Part shown: piece by piece, positions 45,830-59,353 of the stretch | Numbering within the stretch: the first letter of the stretch is position 1 | Layout: each line of letters begins with the position of its first letter | Notes under the pieces: model-generated | What the model was told of the DNA's origin: nothing | The model's database searches: none | Seen by the model: only the letters and a program-made list of their open reading frames with translations | NCBI RefSeq assembly: GCF_008831285.2 | Contig: NC_045139.1 | Span: forward strand, 2,240,704 to 2,304,703 | Source: Nymphaea colorata | Taxonomy: Eukaryota > Streptophyta > Magnoliopsida > Nymphaeales > Nymphaeaceae | DNA length: 64,000 nucleotides | Reading direction: 5' to 3' | Made by a program: the position numbers and the translations under genes

Positions 45830-47517
45830 TAAGCTTCACGCTTGCCTCATGGTGAACCAAAATTAAGATGGAGAACAACAACAGGACCGTCATATTCATG
45901 AAATGGTCCACCAAAATTCACCCCCATGTCAGCAGGGTTACCAAAATATGGATTATAATTCATATCGCATATGCGCTATTAAGATTACTCCTGAAGTAAC
46001 CATCCAGTAGGATGCTGCCATGAATGGACACACGCATCACCAACATCATCGTCCTCTAAGCATGATATCTCATAGGCTTAACATACTCGTCAAGTTCCAC
46101 ATTGGGCACCTCAATTCCATGGAAGCAATCATTTGGTCGTCTATCACCACTTGCTGATGCCATTCTGTGGCTCTTCAACAACATTGATCCGAGAGGAACA
46201 GAAGCTGGCAAGAATTTGAGCTGTTTGCAACCAGCAACTGATAGGAAGTCAAGCTTCTGTAGTGATGCAATGGAACCTGGTACAACATGTAGGACAGTCA
46301 CAGTTTGCAACTTCTAGTGCTTCAAGATGAAGCAATGAACAAATCCATTCAGGTATTTCTTTCAAAGAGGAACGCTTGTTTAGACACAATGTTCAGAAGG
46401 CAGAGCTGTTATGCTGCTGCTGCTAAGAAAGAGTTGCTTCAATGACTTCAAATGTCCCAATTGCAATGGTAAAGTTGTGATTTGGTAACAATCATTGAGG
46501 TCAAGTATTTCGAGTGAGCCCAATTGACCAATCTCTCGACGCACTGATTTGCAGTCTTTCAAACACAAGTGAATTAAGCTCTTGAGAAGCCCAATCGATG
46601 GATGAAGTTCAATTGTTACACATCTTTTTACAACCATCAAAATGCAATTTCTCTATATGTAGGATGCTCCTAAATCTGGACAGATGGTGAGGTTCTCACA
46701 AAAATTGAGATTAGGACCTTCAATTTGCCAAGCAAAGGCTGTTTTGATGATTTATAATTCCCCAACTGCGACAGCAAAGTTGTAATTTGAGGGCAATAGC
46801 TAAAGGTGAAGCATTTCCAACGAGGTCAATTGCCAAACTTCTGGAGGCAAATCCTTTAGTGAATTGCAACTTCTCAAAGATAAGTGAGTCAAACTCTTGA
46901 GATGCTCAATAGATGAATGAAGTTCCTTCATATTTATGCAACCATTAAAAGATAATTCCTCTAAATATGGCATGCTCGTAAAATCTGAACAAATGTTGAG
47001 GTTCGCACAACGGCAAAGTTTTAGGACTTCCAATTGCTCAAGCAAGGGCTGCTTCAATGCATTTGAATCCCCCAATTGTGATGGCAAAGTTTTAATTTGA
47101 GAGCAACCAGTGAGTTCAGTCATTTTGAATGAGGTCAATTGCCAAACTTCTTTAGGCAGTTCGATTAGTGATTTGCAGAATGGCAAACAAGTGAGTCAAA
47201 CTCTTGAAGTGCCTAATAGATGGATGAAGTTTAGTAATTTTTCTACCGTGTCCAAAATCCAATCTCTTTAGACATGGCATGCCTGCAAAATCTGGACAGA
47301 TGGTGCGGTTCATGTTACCTTCGAAGAGGGAAACACTGCTTTCTCCCCTTTTGTTTCTGGTTTCCCTTTTTTCTGGTGTGTTCTTTGCATTTTGCTTGAT
47401 GTGCTCTCTGTCTTGCTCTTCCTTCAGCTCAGTTCTTTCACAGCTAGCTAGAATCTGGCCCATGCTTTCATGTAGATAGAAAAGAAAATGGTGGTCATCT
47501 AGAATCTGGCCACACAA
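45830..47517 (-). pseudogene. Decayed LRR gene fragment, antisense, different LRR class
   Basis: Minus-strand pieces in several frames encode LRRs. 47517-47152: ICPDFAGMPCLKRLDF, then LHPSIRHFKSLTHL. 47186-46800: SLIELPKEVWQLTSF, CSDFTSMPYLEELSFNGC, MKELHSSIEHLKSLTHL, LKDLPPEVWQLTSLEML. 46640-46380: LHPSIGLLKSLIHLCLKDC, EIGQLGSLEILDL. 46310-46056: IASLQKLDFLSVAGCKQLKFL, CFHGIEVPNVELDEYVKPM, which looks like the start of a C-terminal post-LRR region. Frames shift several times and no TIR or NB-ARC is attached. The HxSIxxLKSLTHL repeats differ from the LPDSIGxLK repeats of TNL-1/2/3/4/6 and are typical of other TNL LRRs. Confidence 0.7.
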
Positions 47518-48388
47518 ATCTTAATTTTCACCTGATATTTTTGTTTTCCTAGATTTTTTTTTTTAAATTGTAGATGTTTGCATTATTTCAAATTGAACAC
47601 CGAGACGTTGATATTTCAACAATATTGGTAACATTGATTAATAGTTTTTCACATCAATTCAAAGAGACAATTATAGTGATTAGACATTAATGAAGATCCA
47701 AAGTGCAGATGCTCCGATAATGAAACTAGATTGGTATATGGATAAACCAATCGTGTCCCTTGCGGCTGACCGGACGCGTACCGATTAGAATAAATTTTAC
47801 ATGCTACCTGCAAGGGATACATGAGATTCTAACTAGCTACCCAGGATTAGGAATCCCAATGAAATGTAGTTGAACATATTGAAAGCAAAACTCAAATAGG
47901 ATTTGTGAGGGTGGAAATTTGACAGAAATGAAATGTACCGTGATCGACTAAACATGTAGAAAGCAAAATTCAAATACAATTCGTTATCGTGAAGGTTGCT
48001 AGATTCCCATACTGAATCTGATCCTTATGCAGCTCGATGCAGAATGCTTCTCCGCTGGACTTATGTAAGTGATTCAACTTGGATTCATTATGTGGGATCG
48101 CCCACTTCCTTGACTGCTGCACTCTTATATGTGAAAAGAAGAAATGTATGGCTGTTGCAATTTAGATCCATCAGATGGTCACAAGCAATGTTGTTCATGA
48201 TAATTGCAGTGAGAATGAAGCCAAACTTTACAAACAAAGTTGAAATTTTCCATGCACTTTGTTCACAATGCTCCCGGTATTCACAATACTCTCCTTCGGC
48301 AGCTTTCTAAGGAATGATATGTCATTGGTCATGATGGCTACGAACTACTTCCTTTTGAGGGCTTCTTCCAAAGGCAAACACCATCCAT
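47518..48388. other. Spacer downstream of TNL-6
   Basis: No gene is recognised. A 104-residue plus-strand frame (47996-48310) has no known motif. The part next to 48389 will include the TNL-6 3' UTR. Confidence 0.45.
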
Positions 48389-49416
48389 CTAAAATAAATG
48401 TTGTGACAGAAAGCGAAAGTCATTCAAGTATTGGAGAATTGCCATGGCATCTTGCAGTTCAGACACATCTGCTATCACCTGCATTGTAAAGCAATGCTCC
48501 CCTTTTCTCTCTCCTGTGTTCATGAAGCTCTCCTCTCCGAGGTTGAGTTTGATTGTGGTGCCCTCGACTTCAACAATTTTCTGAAACACAATAGTGTCAT
48601 CGGCCATGATCGCTACATGGACGGGCGAGACAACCTTGTCTAGTCCCAGACTCAGCTGCACTCCCCTCAGCCAACTAAATGGCAACCTCGGGAGCATGAA
48701 GTGTAGTTGCTGCTGTCCTGTTGATGACCCTCGCACCACAGACCCTGACATCTCGAATTCTTTCAAACTTCCAAAAGTTACCTCCTGCAACAAATAACAC
48801 AATCATCATTTTACACCAATTCTTGCAATGCATGCAATCCTCCAGTGGAGGCTTGTAGGATTAAACCTAGTTTAATTTGGGTTCTGTTTGTTTCAATTTT
48901 TTTGAAACTCATGCAGGGCATAGTCATTCTTTACTTGTAGATTTCTAAATGGATGGCAAATCATAGTTCTCGCCACAACTTAAATATAGAGTTTCTGATG
49001 TGTGTTCTCATGTACACATCTTCCTCATTTGAAAAGTCTATTTTACTTGTTTATATAAGTTAGACACTGCAACAATCTTGTCGACTCCCGACGGCTTCTG
49101 ACTCCGGAAAAACCAGGTTTAAACGTCGGCAGTTAATTTTCCTCGGAAAGGTTCTGTGCGGAATTGTTATACCCATGACCGAAGCCATTGGTAATTGTCG
49201 TGATATTCCCGACATAGCCATCGGGAAAGACATTGTGCAATGCCGACGCTTACGGTTGCCAGTAATTACACCTTTTCCCAACAAATATTGGAAATATAAA
49301 TTTTTTTCCCAATTCTATTGGTTCTTTAGAAATATAAAATGCTATCCCAACATTTCAACCGCTGGGAAAATGTTTGCTTTTCTCAACATTTTCAACTGTT
49401 GAGACATTACATTATA

Positions 49417-49451
<35 letters not shown>

Positions 49452-52400
49452 ACTAATTAACATCGGTGGATCTTCCATTTTCTTAAAACTTTGGTGGTGC
49501 ATATTTTTCTCGTTGAATATTATATAATTTTTTGGGGGACAGTGATACATAGTGACTAAATTTTAGGTTCTTGAGAAATCTTAGACCCTTCAAATATATA
49601 TTAAAATACTTTAGAGGCACCAACATGTAAATAAGTAAACAACTAAGGGGTGTTAACATCAAATAAGTAAATGTGGGTCAATTGATAATTAATTTCTATC
49701 ACTAGACGTGTACTATTAATTGTACGAGAGGAAATATCTTCTTCAGTTAATCTATCACTAGATTGATAAACTATTCCCTTTTTTTAATATATTCACAAAT
49801 GGCATAGGAAGCATGTAATCTCATCCTTTAAATGTATTTTGCCAGTCAATTTATTTACTTTTTATGTTTGCTAACTCTATACCTGTGCCGCTTCTACGTT
49901 ACCAATCGAGCCAATACACTTAACATGAACAATTAACATTTAACTGTCATGCAATGTTTCCACATAGCGAGGAACAGAAGATGGCAATATTCCGTACCTT
50001 ATTTTTGAGCACTCTCCTTTTGAAATCATTACTAAGGTGGCAACACCCCACGAGATCACAAGGACCAGGCAAACCCAGCACTTCGAGCTTGTTCGTGATA
50101 TGTTCGAGGCCAGGCACATCTTCGAGCAGCTTACAGCCCCTCAAATTCAAGTTCTCCAAAGCTTTCAAGTGTGAAACATCTGAAGTTTTCCGCAAATTGG
50201 TGCAATTGGCAGCGTCAAGCCAGAGCAGAGAAGAGGGAAGCTGAGGAATATACTCAAGGCTTTTGCAGTATGACAAATCAAGGGACTGTAAGGATGAGAG
50301 GTCAGCAAATCCCGTTACCTCATCCAAGTTCTCACAGCCCCTTAAAGATAAAGATCTAAGACTCCCCAAAGACTCAATTGTTGCAGGCAACTGTTTTAGC
50401 TTTTTGCTCCTGAATGAGAACTTCACCAGATTTTCCAATCGTCCAATGAAATCAGGTGGAACCATCAACTTGTTGCAGTGCAATTTTAAATCCTTAAGGC
50501 TCTCCAATGTTTCCATAGAGCCAGGCAAAGCTTCAAGGTTCATGCAGTTCAATAACAAATATTGAATCCTTTTTAGGGAGCCAATGGACTTGGGCAAATA
50601 TTTGAGACCGTCGGATCTCACTTCAAAGAATAAAAGACTTTCTAAGTTTCCAATGGAATCAGGTAGCGCTTCAAGTTTTGGGCACTTTAATTTAAAAATG
50701 GAGACCTTTCTCAGTGACCCAATGGAGTCAGGTAGAGCTTTGAGACTATCAGACCACACTTCAAAGTGTTCAAGTTCCTTTAGTTCTCCAACAGGATCAG
50801 GTAGAGCTTCCAAGCTCGTGCAACGTAGCCACAAATATTGAAGCCTTCCTAGTGAAGCAATGGAGAACGGTAGGGCTCTCAGATTTGCAGATTCAATTTT
50901 CAGGCGGCCGAGAATTTCTAACCCTCCGATGGAACCAGGTAGAGCTTGGAGATTCTCACACTCAAGACTAAATTTCTTAAGTTGTTTGAGTGTTCCAATG
51001 CAGTCAGGCAAAGCTTGTAGTTCCTTGCTGCTAACCTCCAACTTCGTAAGTTTTTCGGAGAATCGCTCGATCCAGTTGGGCAAAACTCTAAGCATTTCAC
51101 ATTCTAGTAGCAACTCCTCAAGGTTTCTCATCCGTTTAATACAATTAGGCAGCTCTTCAGTCCTAGTATCAGCCAAGTGAAGATGCTTTAAGGCTTTGCG
51201 AGATTCATCAGACAAATCAAGCAACTTCGAAGTTGAAACAGTCACTTCAGCTAAGGCTGCAAGATTAGAAGTGCCACTCTCAGAACCCCTTAAGTTTGTT
51301 CTAGACAAGCCAAGCAACTGATCAAATGATGAAAAAGTCACTTCAGCTGAGGCTGCAAGATGAGAGGTGCCACTCTCAGAACCCCTTAAGTTTGTTCCAG
51401 ACAAGCCAAGCAACTGACCAGATGATGAAAAACTCACTTCAGCTGAGGCTGCAAGATGAGAACTGCCACTCTCAGAACCCCTTAAGTTTGTTCCAGACAT
51501 TTTGATATGTTGTAAGCAGCTCAATTCTCTGATTGAATTAGGTAATGCTTTTAAGGACTTGCAGTCTTCCAAAGATAGCAGGCAGAGGTTTTTAAGTCGT
51601 CCAACTGAATCAGGTAATGCTTGGATTCTTGTACCGTCGAGAATAAGCTCTTTCAGCTTCTCCATGTCCCCTAATCTTTCTGGCAAAGAGCAGAGATAGA
51701 AACACCCTCCAAGGTTGAGGGATTCCAACAAATTTAGCTGGCAAATGGAATCAGGTAAGCCTCTCAAACATGCTGAACATTGCAAAGATAACAAACAGAG
51801 GTTGGTAAGCTGTCCAATTGAATCAGGTATGGTCTCAATGCATGTCAAAGTAAGTTCAAGTTTCTTTAATGACTGCATTTCCCCTAGTTGGTTTGGTATG
51901 GAAGAAAGTTTTGTGCACCATTCCAAATCAAGCGTTTCAAGAGAACTTAACTGGCAAATGGAATCAGGTAACCTTGATAGTCTTTGACACCCACTCATCA
52001 GTAGCTCACATAAATTTATAAGTTGACCTATTGAATCAGGTATCTTCTCTATACTTGTTCGACTAAGAACAAGCTTCTTGAGTGATCTCATGTCTCCCAA
52101 TAGCTCTGGCAAAGAAGTCAAACCAAAACAACTATGAAGGTCAAGGATTTCAAGAGAAGTTATCCTACAAATGGAATCAGGTAACATTGATAGTCTTGTG
52201 CACTGAATCATATGTAGCTCACACAAGCTTATAAGTTGACCTATTGAATTAGGTATCTTGACTATTCCTGCTTCACTAAGAAAAAGCTTCCTCAGTGAAC
52301 CCATGTCTCCCAATCGCTCTGGCAAAGAAGCCAAAGCAGAACAACCACGAAGGTCAAGGACATTAAGGGAACTTAACTGGCAAATGGAATCAGGTAGCAT

Positions 52401-55400
52401 GCTCAAGTCTCTGCACCTAACCACAGACAACTCACGAAGTTTTGAAAGCTCTCTGATTGATTCAGGAATTTGCTTGATATCCACACCGTAAATATCAAGC
52501 TGCATGAGTGACTCCAAATCCTCCAATTCTTCTGGCAAGTGGGAAATCACGGAACAGGAAATAATACGAAGGACTTTAAGTGAACTCAATTGACAAATTG
52601 AATCAGGTAGCTTCTCTAGAATAGGACATTCTTTTATGCAAAAGTAATCCAAGTTCTTGAGCTTTCCCATAGAATCATTAATTGAAGTCAATGCTGGGCA
52701 TTCTTCAAGTGTCAACTTTATCAGGAAAGGAATATTCATGAAATCAGGCGTTGTCGTTACTCCTGCTCCACCAATTGAGAGAACTTTCAATCTTTCAAAG
52801 GCCTACCAAAAAAAAATGATTGTAATTCAAGCTTGACAAAAACAAGTCATGTAGAATATGGCAAAAGAAGAAACAACAAAACGAATCCCTCATTATACTG
52901 ACCTTTCCTGCTTTTGTCAATTGGTTTATGAGAATTTGGGCTATGTTGGTTTTATAGATGTCAAGGATGACAGCCATGTTGAGATTAAAACCAGAAGGTG
53001 GTGAGTCAAAATGGCAATTGTTCAACTGCAACCATTTCAAAGCAGGAAAACTCTGGAATATGCCATGGAAGTTTACATGCTTAGCATTAAGATATCTCAG
53101 GTTGCGCATTTCTCCAAAGCATCGGGCACTCACACTTTCCCCATAGAACCTTTTCTCATTTGGTCCAATCCTAAGCCCTTCGGCATCGATAGTCCCTGGC
53201 ACCTGTACGAAGACGATAAAGTGACACATACCTTAGAAGTGATGTGAACGGTCCCCTTTCAGGCAAGGTGAACAAAAGATGAAAGTATTATATGCTTGTA
53301 TTTGGAATAGGCCTTTAATTGCTACATTGAGTGGCTTACAAGCACTGCCTCTGAATATATATCGGCTGGTTCTTTGGCCAAAATTTGTGGTATTTCAATT
53401 AAATACAATCTTTGGTCAACTCAGGGACACCCACATGCCGTTTGTTCAGATGATCGCATAAACAATGGAACAAAAATATCCCTATTTGAAATAATTCCCA
53501 TTGGTTATCCCTAAAATTAAAGTGAAAAACAGTTCAATTTTCACCCGTACACTCAACTAAGTTTATTTTAACAAAGGTTGTTCCTTTGTTAAAAAGGAAA
53601 ACGGTGGGTGCTGCTTTATTTACTGACCATCTTTCTTTCACAACATAAGTTCTTACTCTTGATAAAATTGCACAGATTATCTTTGAAGTACCAAAGCCCG
53701 CAACAACAGCAGCAACTTTCCTTCTTCTCACCAAAAAAGTGATCTTACACAAATATTTAGTTAAATGTATGATATTTCATAAAGATCACTGAAATCTAAG
53801 TACTCATGGATCTTTCTGCAAATTTTAAAAGGTTTAAGGCAAGTTCCTGTTATGAATAGTAAATAACTAAGCCATTAAACTTGTTCGAACAATTCAATCC
53901 AGTAAAATTCTCGACAAGGACATGGTCGCCTAGAAACAAGTTATGAGATGATTTTGTTGTGACTTGAGTAGCAATTGACGTCCCATTATGTTCTCCCCAG
54001 AAATAAGTCGACATGTCTCCCAAGTCTTATTCATTCAGCTTAAACAAATTCATGAACAATTAACCGCAATGTTAATGATTTGGTGTATGAATGTGTTTAC
54101 ACGTGAACATGCATGCTTGCAGACACACACTCACACACACACACACACACGCACAGAAAGAGAGAGTGAGAGCTTGCAACCTTCCCTTGCAGAAAATCCA
54201 GACAATCTTGAGAATTCCATAGTCTGCTCTGCTTCTGAGGCTTTCCAGAGCTTTCTTCATCAACTATGGCTCTCCCCATGTCTCGTATTTGATCGTGCAT
54301 CTCGAACTCTTGACTTTCCTCATCTATCTTTACGAGAGACTTTTGTACAAGTACCCTAATTGCTGCACTGGGGCACCAGCGACAATCCTCCCACATGTAA
54401 GTAGCTCTTTGTCTGCCCCAACCAATAAAAAAACATGAAATATCTAGAAATATTTTCTTCTGCAAGCGATTTAAACTGTCATAGCTTAGCTTCAACTTCT
54501 GTTGGACTTCGTTGGGGGGAATCCTTCTCAGCTCCTCTAATGTATCTTTCCATTCTTGTACATTCTTTTTGGAAGACAAAAGTGATCCGATCACTTCTAG
54601 GGTTAAGGGCAACCCACCAGCTGCTGCAACAACTTCGTTTGATAAGTTGACAAACTCTCCTTGTGGTTGACGACCACCATTAAATGCGTGAAGAATGAAT
54701 AGTTGTCGAGACTGAGCTTCATTCAGTTTTTCTGGCTTGTAAATTTCACCTTGTTTCACGTTGCCGGCTAGCAGCACCTCCTCATTTCTGGTTGTGATGA
54801 TTATCACACTTCCTGAGCCAAACCAGTCTCTCCCACCAGCCAATGCATCAAGTTGTTCTACTGAATCAACATCATCTAAGACAAGCAGAACTCTTTTACG
54901 ATTGACCCTTTTTCTGATCAGAACTTTTCCTTGTGCAACATCGCTTAAGGATGTATCCTTTTCTTTCAAAACATCACCAATAAATTGCTTTTGTAAGTCG
55001 ACCAATCCAAGATTCTGGGGTCCAGACTTTTCCCTGATATTCGAAATAAAGCAACTGGCGTTATTAAACCCTTCGATTAACTCATTATAAACCGCCTTGG
55101 CTATCGTTGTTTTTCCAATGCCCCCCATGCCTTGAATTCCAACTACGTGAACATCATTTTTTCTGCTCTCTAGGATTCTCTTCACGTCTTCAACACGAGT
55201 TTCGATTCCAATTGGATGCTTTGCGACTTCAAGCGCCATTTTGTTTACTTTACTTAGCACCCTTTTAACTATCGCAAGTTTTAGCTTCGCCTCGTCCCTG
55301 CAGTACATAAATGCATGACAACTTCATATAAACACTAGCAAAATGAACTTTAAATATGTTTATTTAAGAATATGATAGATCCAACTTCTATTGTGGGTAA

Positions 55401-57445
55401 TCTATTTGGGTTCAAAGCCCTACGAGCTCTAAGTCTGGAGGAGGGACTAAGAGACAAAGAGCACTGTACTGATTGTCTAGAATAAAGAGGTTTCCATATG
55501 ATTGGCTTCATCTTGTTAGGTACATTTACCGCACTCACCTTTCTTTCACCGACATTTCATCAAATTCATCCTCTTACGTTTGAACAGTTCATCCTTTAAG
55601 GCTCACTTCCATTCACATAACAAAATATTTGAGCTAGTGTGATCCGTACATGTCACATATGTATGGAAAACCTATATGATACGACTATGATATCGATAAA
55701 TTTGTGTATCATAGGCATATCACTCGTATGATATAACTGATATACCCTTGTATCAAACTATACAGTGATAAAATGAATTTTCATGGTTTTCTTCTTTTGT
55801 TAAAAGAACTCCTCCCTCCCTGTTTCTAAACTGTTGTGGGAGGAGAAAGTTTTACTAATGTTATAGAAAAATCACCCATTTGAATGATAAGTCATCGGTT
55901 TAGGGGAAAGCTCATCGATGGAGCAAAAGCTTTGCTTTTGGCCCCATAGGGATGGTGGGGCCTTGATTGATGATAATCATGATATATTATATGTTGTGAA
56001 CTTGTAATGTATTTAACACACTTTAAAGTTGTGAAGAATGTTTTTTATGTTATTATGAATATCTGGTTTGTTATTTTTAAATGTATTGTTAATATGTTAT
56101 GACTTATGAATGATGTGAGAAGTTTTTTATATAGAATACAATGTTCTTGATTTTTTCTGAAATTTTCTTTATTTTACCTAAGCTTACTAATTTTTTCTAA
56201 TTGTCTCATTTCTCTGTTTTTTTTAATTTTTATGAAATAAAAATTAATTGAGGACACATTATGCTAGATTTACAATACAACGTATAGGTCAACCGGACAA
56301 TTGTGATATTAGAAAAATAATACGTTTAATAATTATAAGCATCTTTCAAGAAACTAATGACATAAATGTGATTTTCGTACCCAAAAACTTAAAAAATGAT
56401 TTAAATACCATTATCTCTACTCATGTGTAACTAAGATGTGCTATGCTGAAACATGTGGACCATTAATCTTAAACTTATTGCAAAATCTTATACATGGCTG
56501 GAAAAATCTTGATTCTTTTTGTTGATTGTCAAAGTTATCCACAACACAATTCAGAAAATAAGCATATGAAGCAGACATGAATGAACCGCTGAATTAAATT
56601 TTAACTTTGAAGCTTTTGAGAGAGAGAAAGAGAGAGAGGTGAAAAGGAACTTAATTAAACGAAAGGAATGTAAAGATGCCACCCTGACCCGGCCCCAATG
56701 TTTAGAGGGGAACAACAAAGTTTGAAATAGAAATCAAGTAGAAGGCAGTAAGAAATTCATCAAATCCTCTACATGAGATAAACCTCAACAACAACCATGA
56801 ACGTAAGACCCGAACGGAAAGAGAGAGAGAGAGAGAGCCGACGAAATGGAAAGATTTTAAGTGACAAGCAGTCACCAGTGACAAGATTACATGACAGAGA
56901 TGAGAGCATAACATATACCCGTTCATGTCCTTGAGAGTGAAGCCAGAGAGGCTTCCAACTTTCTTCAATGCTTCCCTCCAGTTCCTAACCTCCTCTTGGT
57001 TCAGCTTCTTTTCATGTTCCTCGAACGCAGATCTGAAGGGGCCGGTCTGGTTGCGGACATCCGAAGGTTCCACACCAAAGAACACCGGGATTATCTCCTT
57101 CCGGCACTCCACACTTTTGGTGACCTCTTTCAAACACCACTTTGATTCTGCATAGCATTCAGAGAAGATGGGGACACAGATTTTGGACCTTTCCATGTAT
57201 TGAAACAACTCGTTGATCTCCTCCCCTTTTTCCAACTTATCGCTGTCTATGAAGGTGGAAACGCCGCGCAGCTCAAGGGCTTCGTAGAGATGCCCAGTGA
57301 AGCCCATCCGGGTGTCTGCTCCTCTGAAACTCAAAAACACATCAAATTCGAATCCAGGACCAGTCGGTTGTGATGAAGGTGATGGTGTTAATGGCCCTAT
57401 CTGTTCCGCCACCTCTGTGTTGTCCTCTAATTCCTCCAGTAACAT
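48389..57445 (-). CDS. TNL-6: TIR-NBS-LRR immune receptor on the minus strand, five exons, intact
   Basis: Exons on the minus strand: 57445-56919, 55297-54181, 53202-52903, 52802-49998, 48784-48389; GT-AG; phases 2,0,0,0; about 1714 aa. The ATG lies in the linker just before the TIR (34-172: FLSFRGADTR, SKWCLKE, DVRNQ). No anchor precedes it: the GGCAACCAAAATGTTACTGG context equals the TNL-2 linker in another frame, so the anchor was lost. NB-ARC 177-548: P-loop GMGGIGKTT (232-240), RVLLVLDDVDS, GSVIIITTRNE, GGLPLTLEV, FLDISCFFIG, FEMHDQIRDMG. LRR-entry exon 549-648 with CFGEMRNLRYL. LRR exon 649-1583 has the two repeat blocks, with a 32-residue unit (NLRGSESGTSHLAASAEV) present three times between them. 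Exon 5 (1584-1714) is the C-terminal domain. Converges on TNL-4 and diverges from TNL-7. Confidence 0.92.
49060..49400. other. Transposon-like segment in TNL-6 intron 4
   Basis: This GC-richer stretch in the 1.2-kb intron 4 has repeated CGACGGC/CCGACGC motifs (TCGACTCCCGACGGCTTCTG; TGCCGACGCTTACGG) and two CCCAACA..T-type repeats. It is absent from the corresponding introns of TNL-2, -3 and -4. It may be part of a DNA transposon, but no termini were identified. A (GA)n tract follows at about 49420-49446. Confidence 0.35.
51211..51498 (-). repeat. 96-bp coding tandem repeat (three copies) in the TNL-6 LRR exon
   Basis: Plus-strand anchors TAAGTTTGTT occur at 51291, 51387 and 51483, an exact 96-bp spacing. 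Each copy encodes 32 residues of the pattern (G/R)TNLRGSESG(S/T)S(H/N)LAA-AEV-(F/V)S-LL-LS. The two copies with the higher coordinates are nearly identical and the third is more diverged. Paralogues have a single equivalent (for example MSGTGLMTSENDFPHLAAVN in TNL-2) at the boundary of the two LRR blocks. Confidence 0.9.
54121..54168 (-). repeat. (CA)n/(GA)n microsatellite after the TNL-6 intron 2 donor
   Basis: CACACACAC and AGAGAGAG tracts sit 10-60 bases inside intron 2, just past the donor at 54180. They correspond in position to the CT tracts of TNL-2 and TNL-3. Confidence 0.7.
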
Positions 57446-59320
57446 TTTGGTTGCCAGAAAATTGCCTCAACAGCTTGCATACAGTGATCACACCTCAATC
57501 AAGACAAAGAAGGTCTACAAGAAGAGATATTTGGAGGGGGTTGAGTTTCTTTGGTGGATTTTTGTTGTTCTAACACAAACGGGCAAATATATATATATAT
57601 ATATATATATATGCCAGGAAAAATAAGTAGCTCTGACCGGCCAAAATTTATTGGTCCAAAGAGCATAATATAGCTGATGAGTTGGTGGTATATAACAGCA
57701 TATAGTTCAATTCTTGTGGGTGCTAGTCTGTCAAACTTCAAACGTTAGTGACTCTTCCAAATAACTCTGAAGCATATCATGAACTATGCTGCCCAAACAA
57801 TTGCGGAGCTCAAGATCATCTTAATTTCTGTCCCAATTATCAGTAGTTGGAAGCAACTTAGGATTTCTTTATATATATCTGCTCAATGTTAGGTTGGGCA
57901 GCACATTAAAGTATTCAATGTGATTGTTAAATAGCTTAGTCAACGATCCAGTGAAGCCCTTTATGTACGCAAGCGATGATGGAGTGGCATTGCCAATTGG
58001 CCCAATTCTACAATCTGTTGGCAATATTCGTGGTTTTGTTGATTATTTTTTTTCTAGCTGATGTGATTTTTGACGTATTTAGCGGATCTGAGTCTCAGCC
58101 ATTAATTACACATGGTGGAAGCATAGCTGCATACTTGCATTTTACATTCACGAGCTGCAAGTTGTCATGCTAATATCTGAATTTCATATGATCAGCCAAT
58201 AATATTGTATGGACAGGTCGCCGGAACAGATATTTAATTCTAGTGCAATTTCTAGAAAATTAGGTGCCTTTTCTTGAGTGTAAGTTTGATTTACTTTTAA
58301 TTTTTTGAAAATAAAAGGATAAAAAATATATGCATGTTAGCCACTTCTATTTCTTATACAGCTTTATCACTCGGGATCATATTTGAATCAAATGTACTCT
58401 TAACTAGTTATACATGTACTTTTTTCACATATTTGGATTCAAATTCAAATTTAAATGTGAAAGGAGAAAAGTCTTTACCATATCCAAATATTAATTTGTA
58501 TTCATAATCTGAATCCTATTTATAATTCACATCTGAATTCTACTTTTAAACCAAATACAAACGGCATTATGATATGTTAAGAACTGGCCTTTAAAACGTG
58601 AACATGAGATGTTTATTTGAAACTAAATATTATCTGAATCTGATCAGATGTCGATTAAAATTCAAGTCAAAACTCAATTGGATGTCATTTTTCAAATTCA
58701 AATATAATTTAGCTAGGGGCAAAGCTAGAAACTTTTCATGAGGGGGCAGAATTAAAGTTTTAAAATTTTGACATGGACGGAAATATCATTTTTCAAAATC
58801 TTTATGTAGGACAAGTGAATTTTTTAAAAATTTACATGTAAGTTTTTAATTTTTTTTTGAGGTGGAGCCATCTATTAATTGTGCATTCATTTTTTTTTTC
58901 TATATCCAATTTTTTGTGAAGCAAGTCTGATGTCGAGTGTCAGATCCAAATAGAACTTGTCAACACCCTCTAGGCTGATTGTAGATTGAAACTAAGATGG
59001 AATGGTGATGGCAGCTAGTCGCAATTTATTAACTTCATTAACTAGCAGATCACCGATATGCAAATCGAAAGTAATCCTGGCCTTTGCATAAATGGGGAAG
59101 GGGAGAGGCTTGGCCCTTCACTTGAGGGTGAGGGCCATTTACTTTTATATTATAAGAGTCATTTATTTTTCAATTATCAAAAAATATTATTAAAATAAAA
59201 ATTACAAACTTAATATGTCCTTCTCAACAAATCTCTTAGTATTGTAAAAAAAATGTTTTAATACTTTTAATGAGTCTGTTTTTGTCTCTTTATCTAAATG
59301 GTCTGATGTTTACCAACTTA

Positions 59321-59353
<33 letters not shown>

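Noticed and set aside
47996-48310. 104-residue plus-strand frame downstream of TNL-6
   Set aside because: No recognisable domain and no sign of splicing or conservation within the window.
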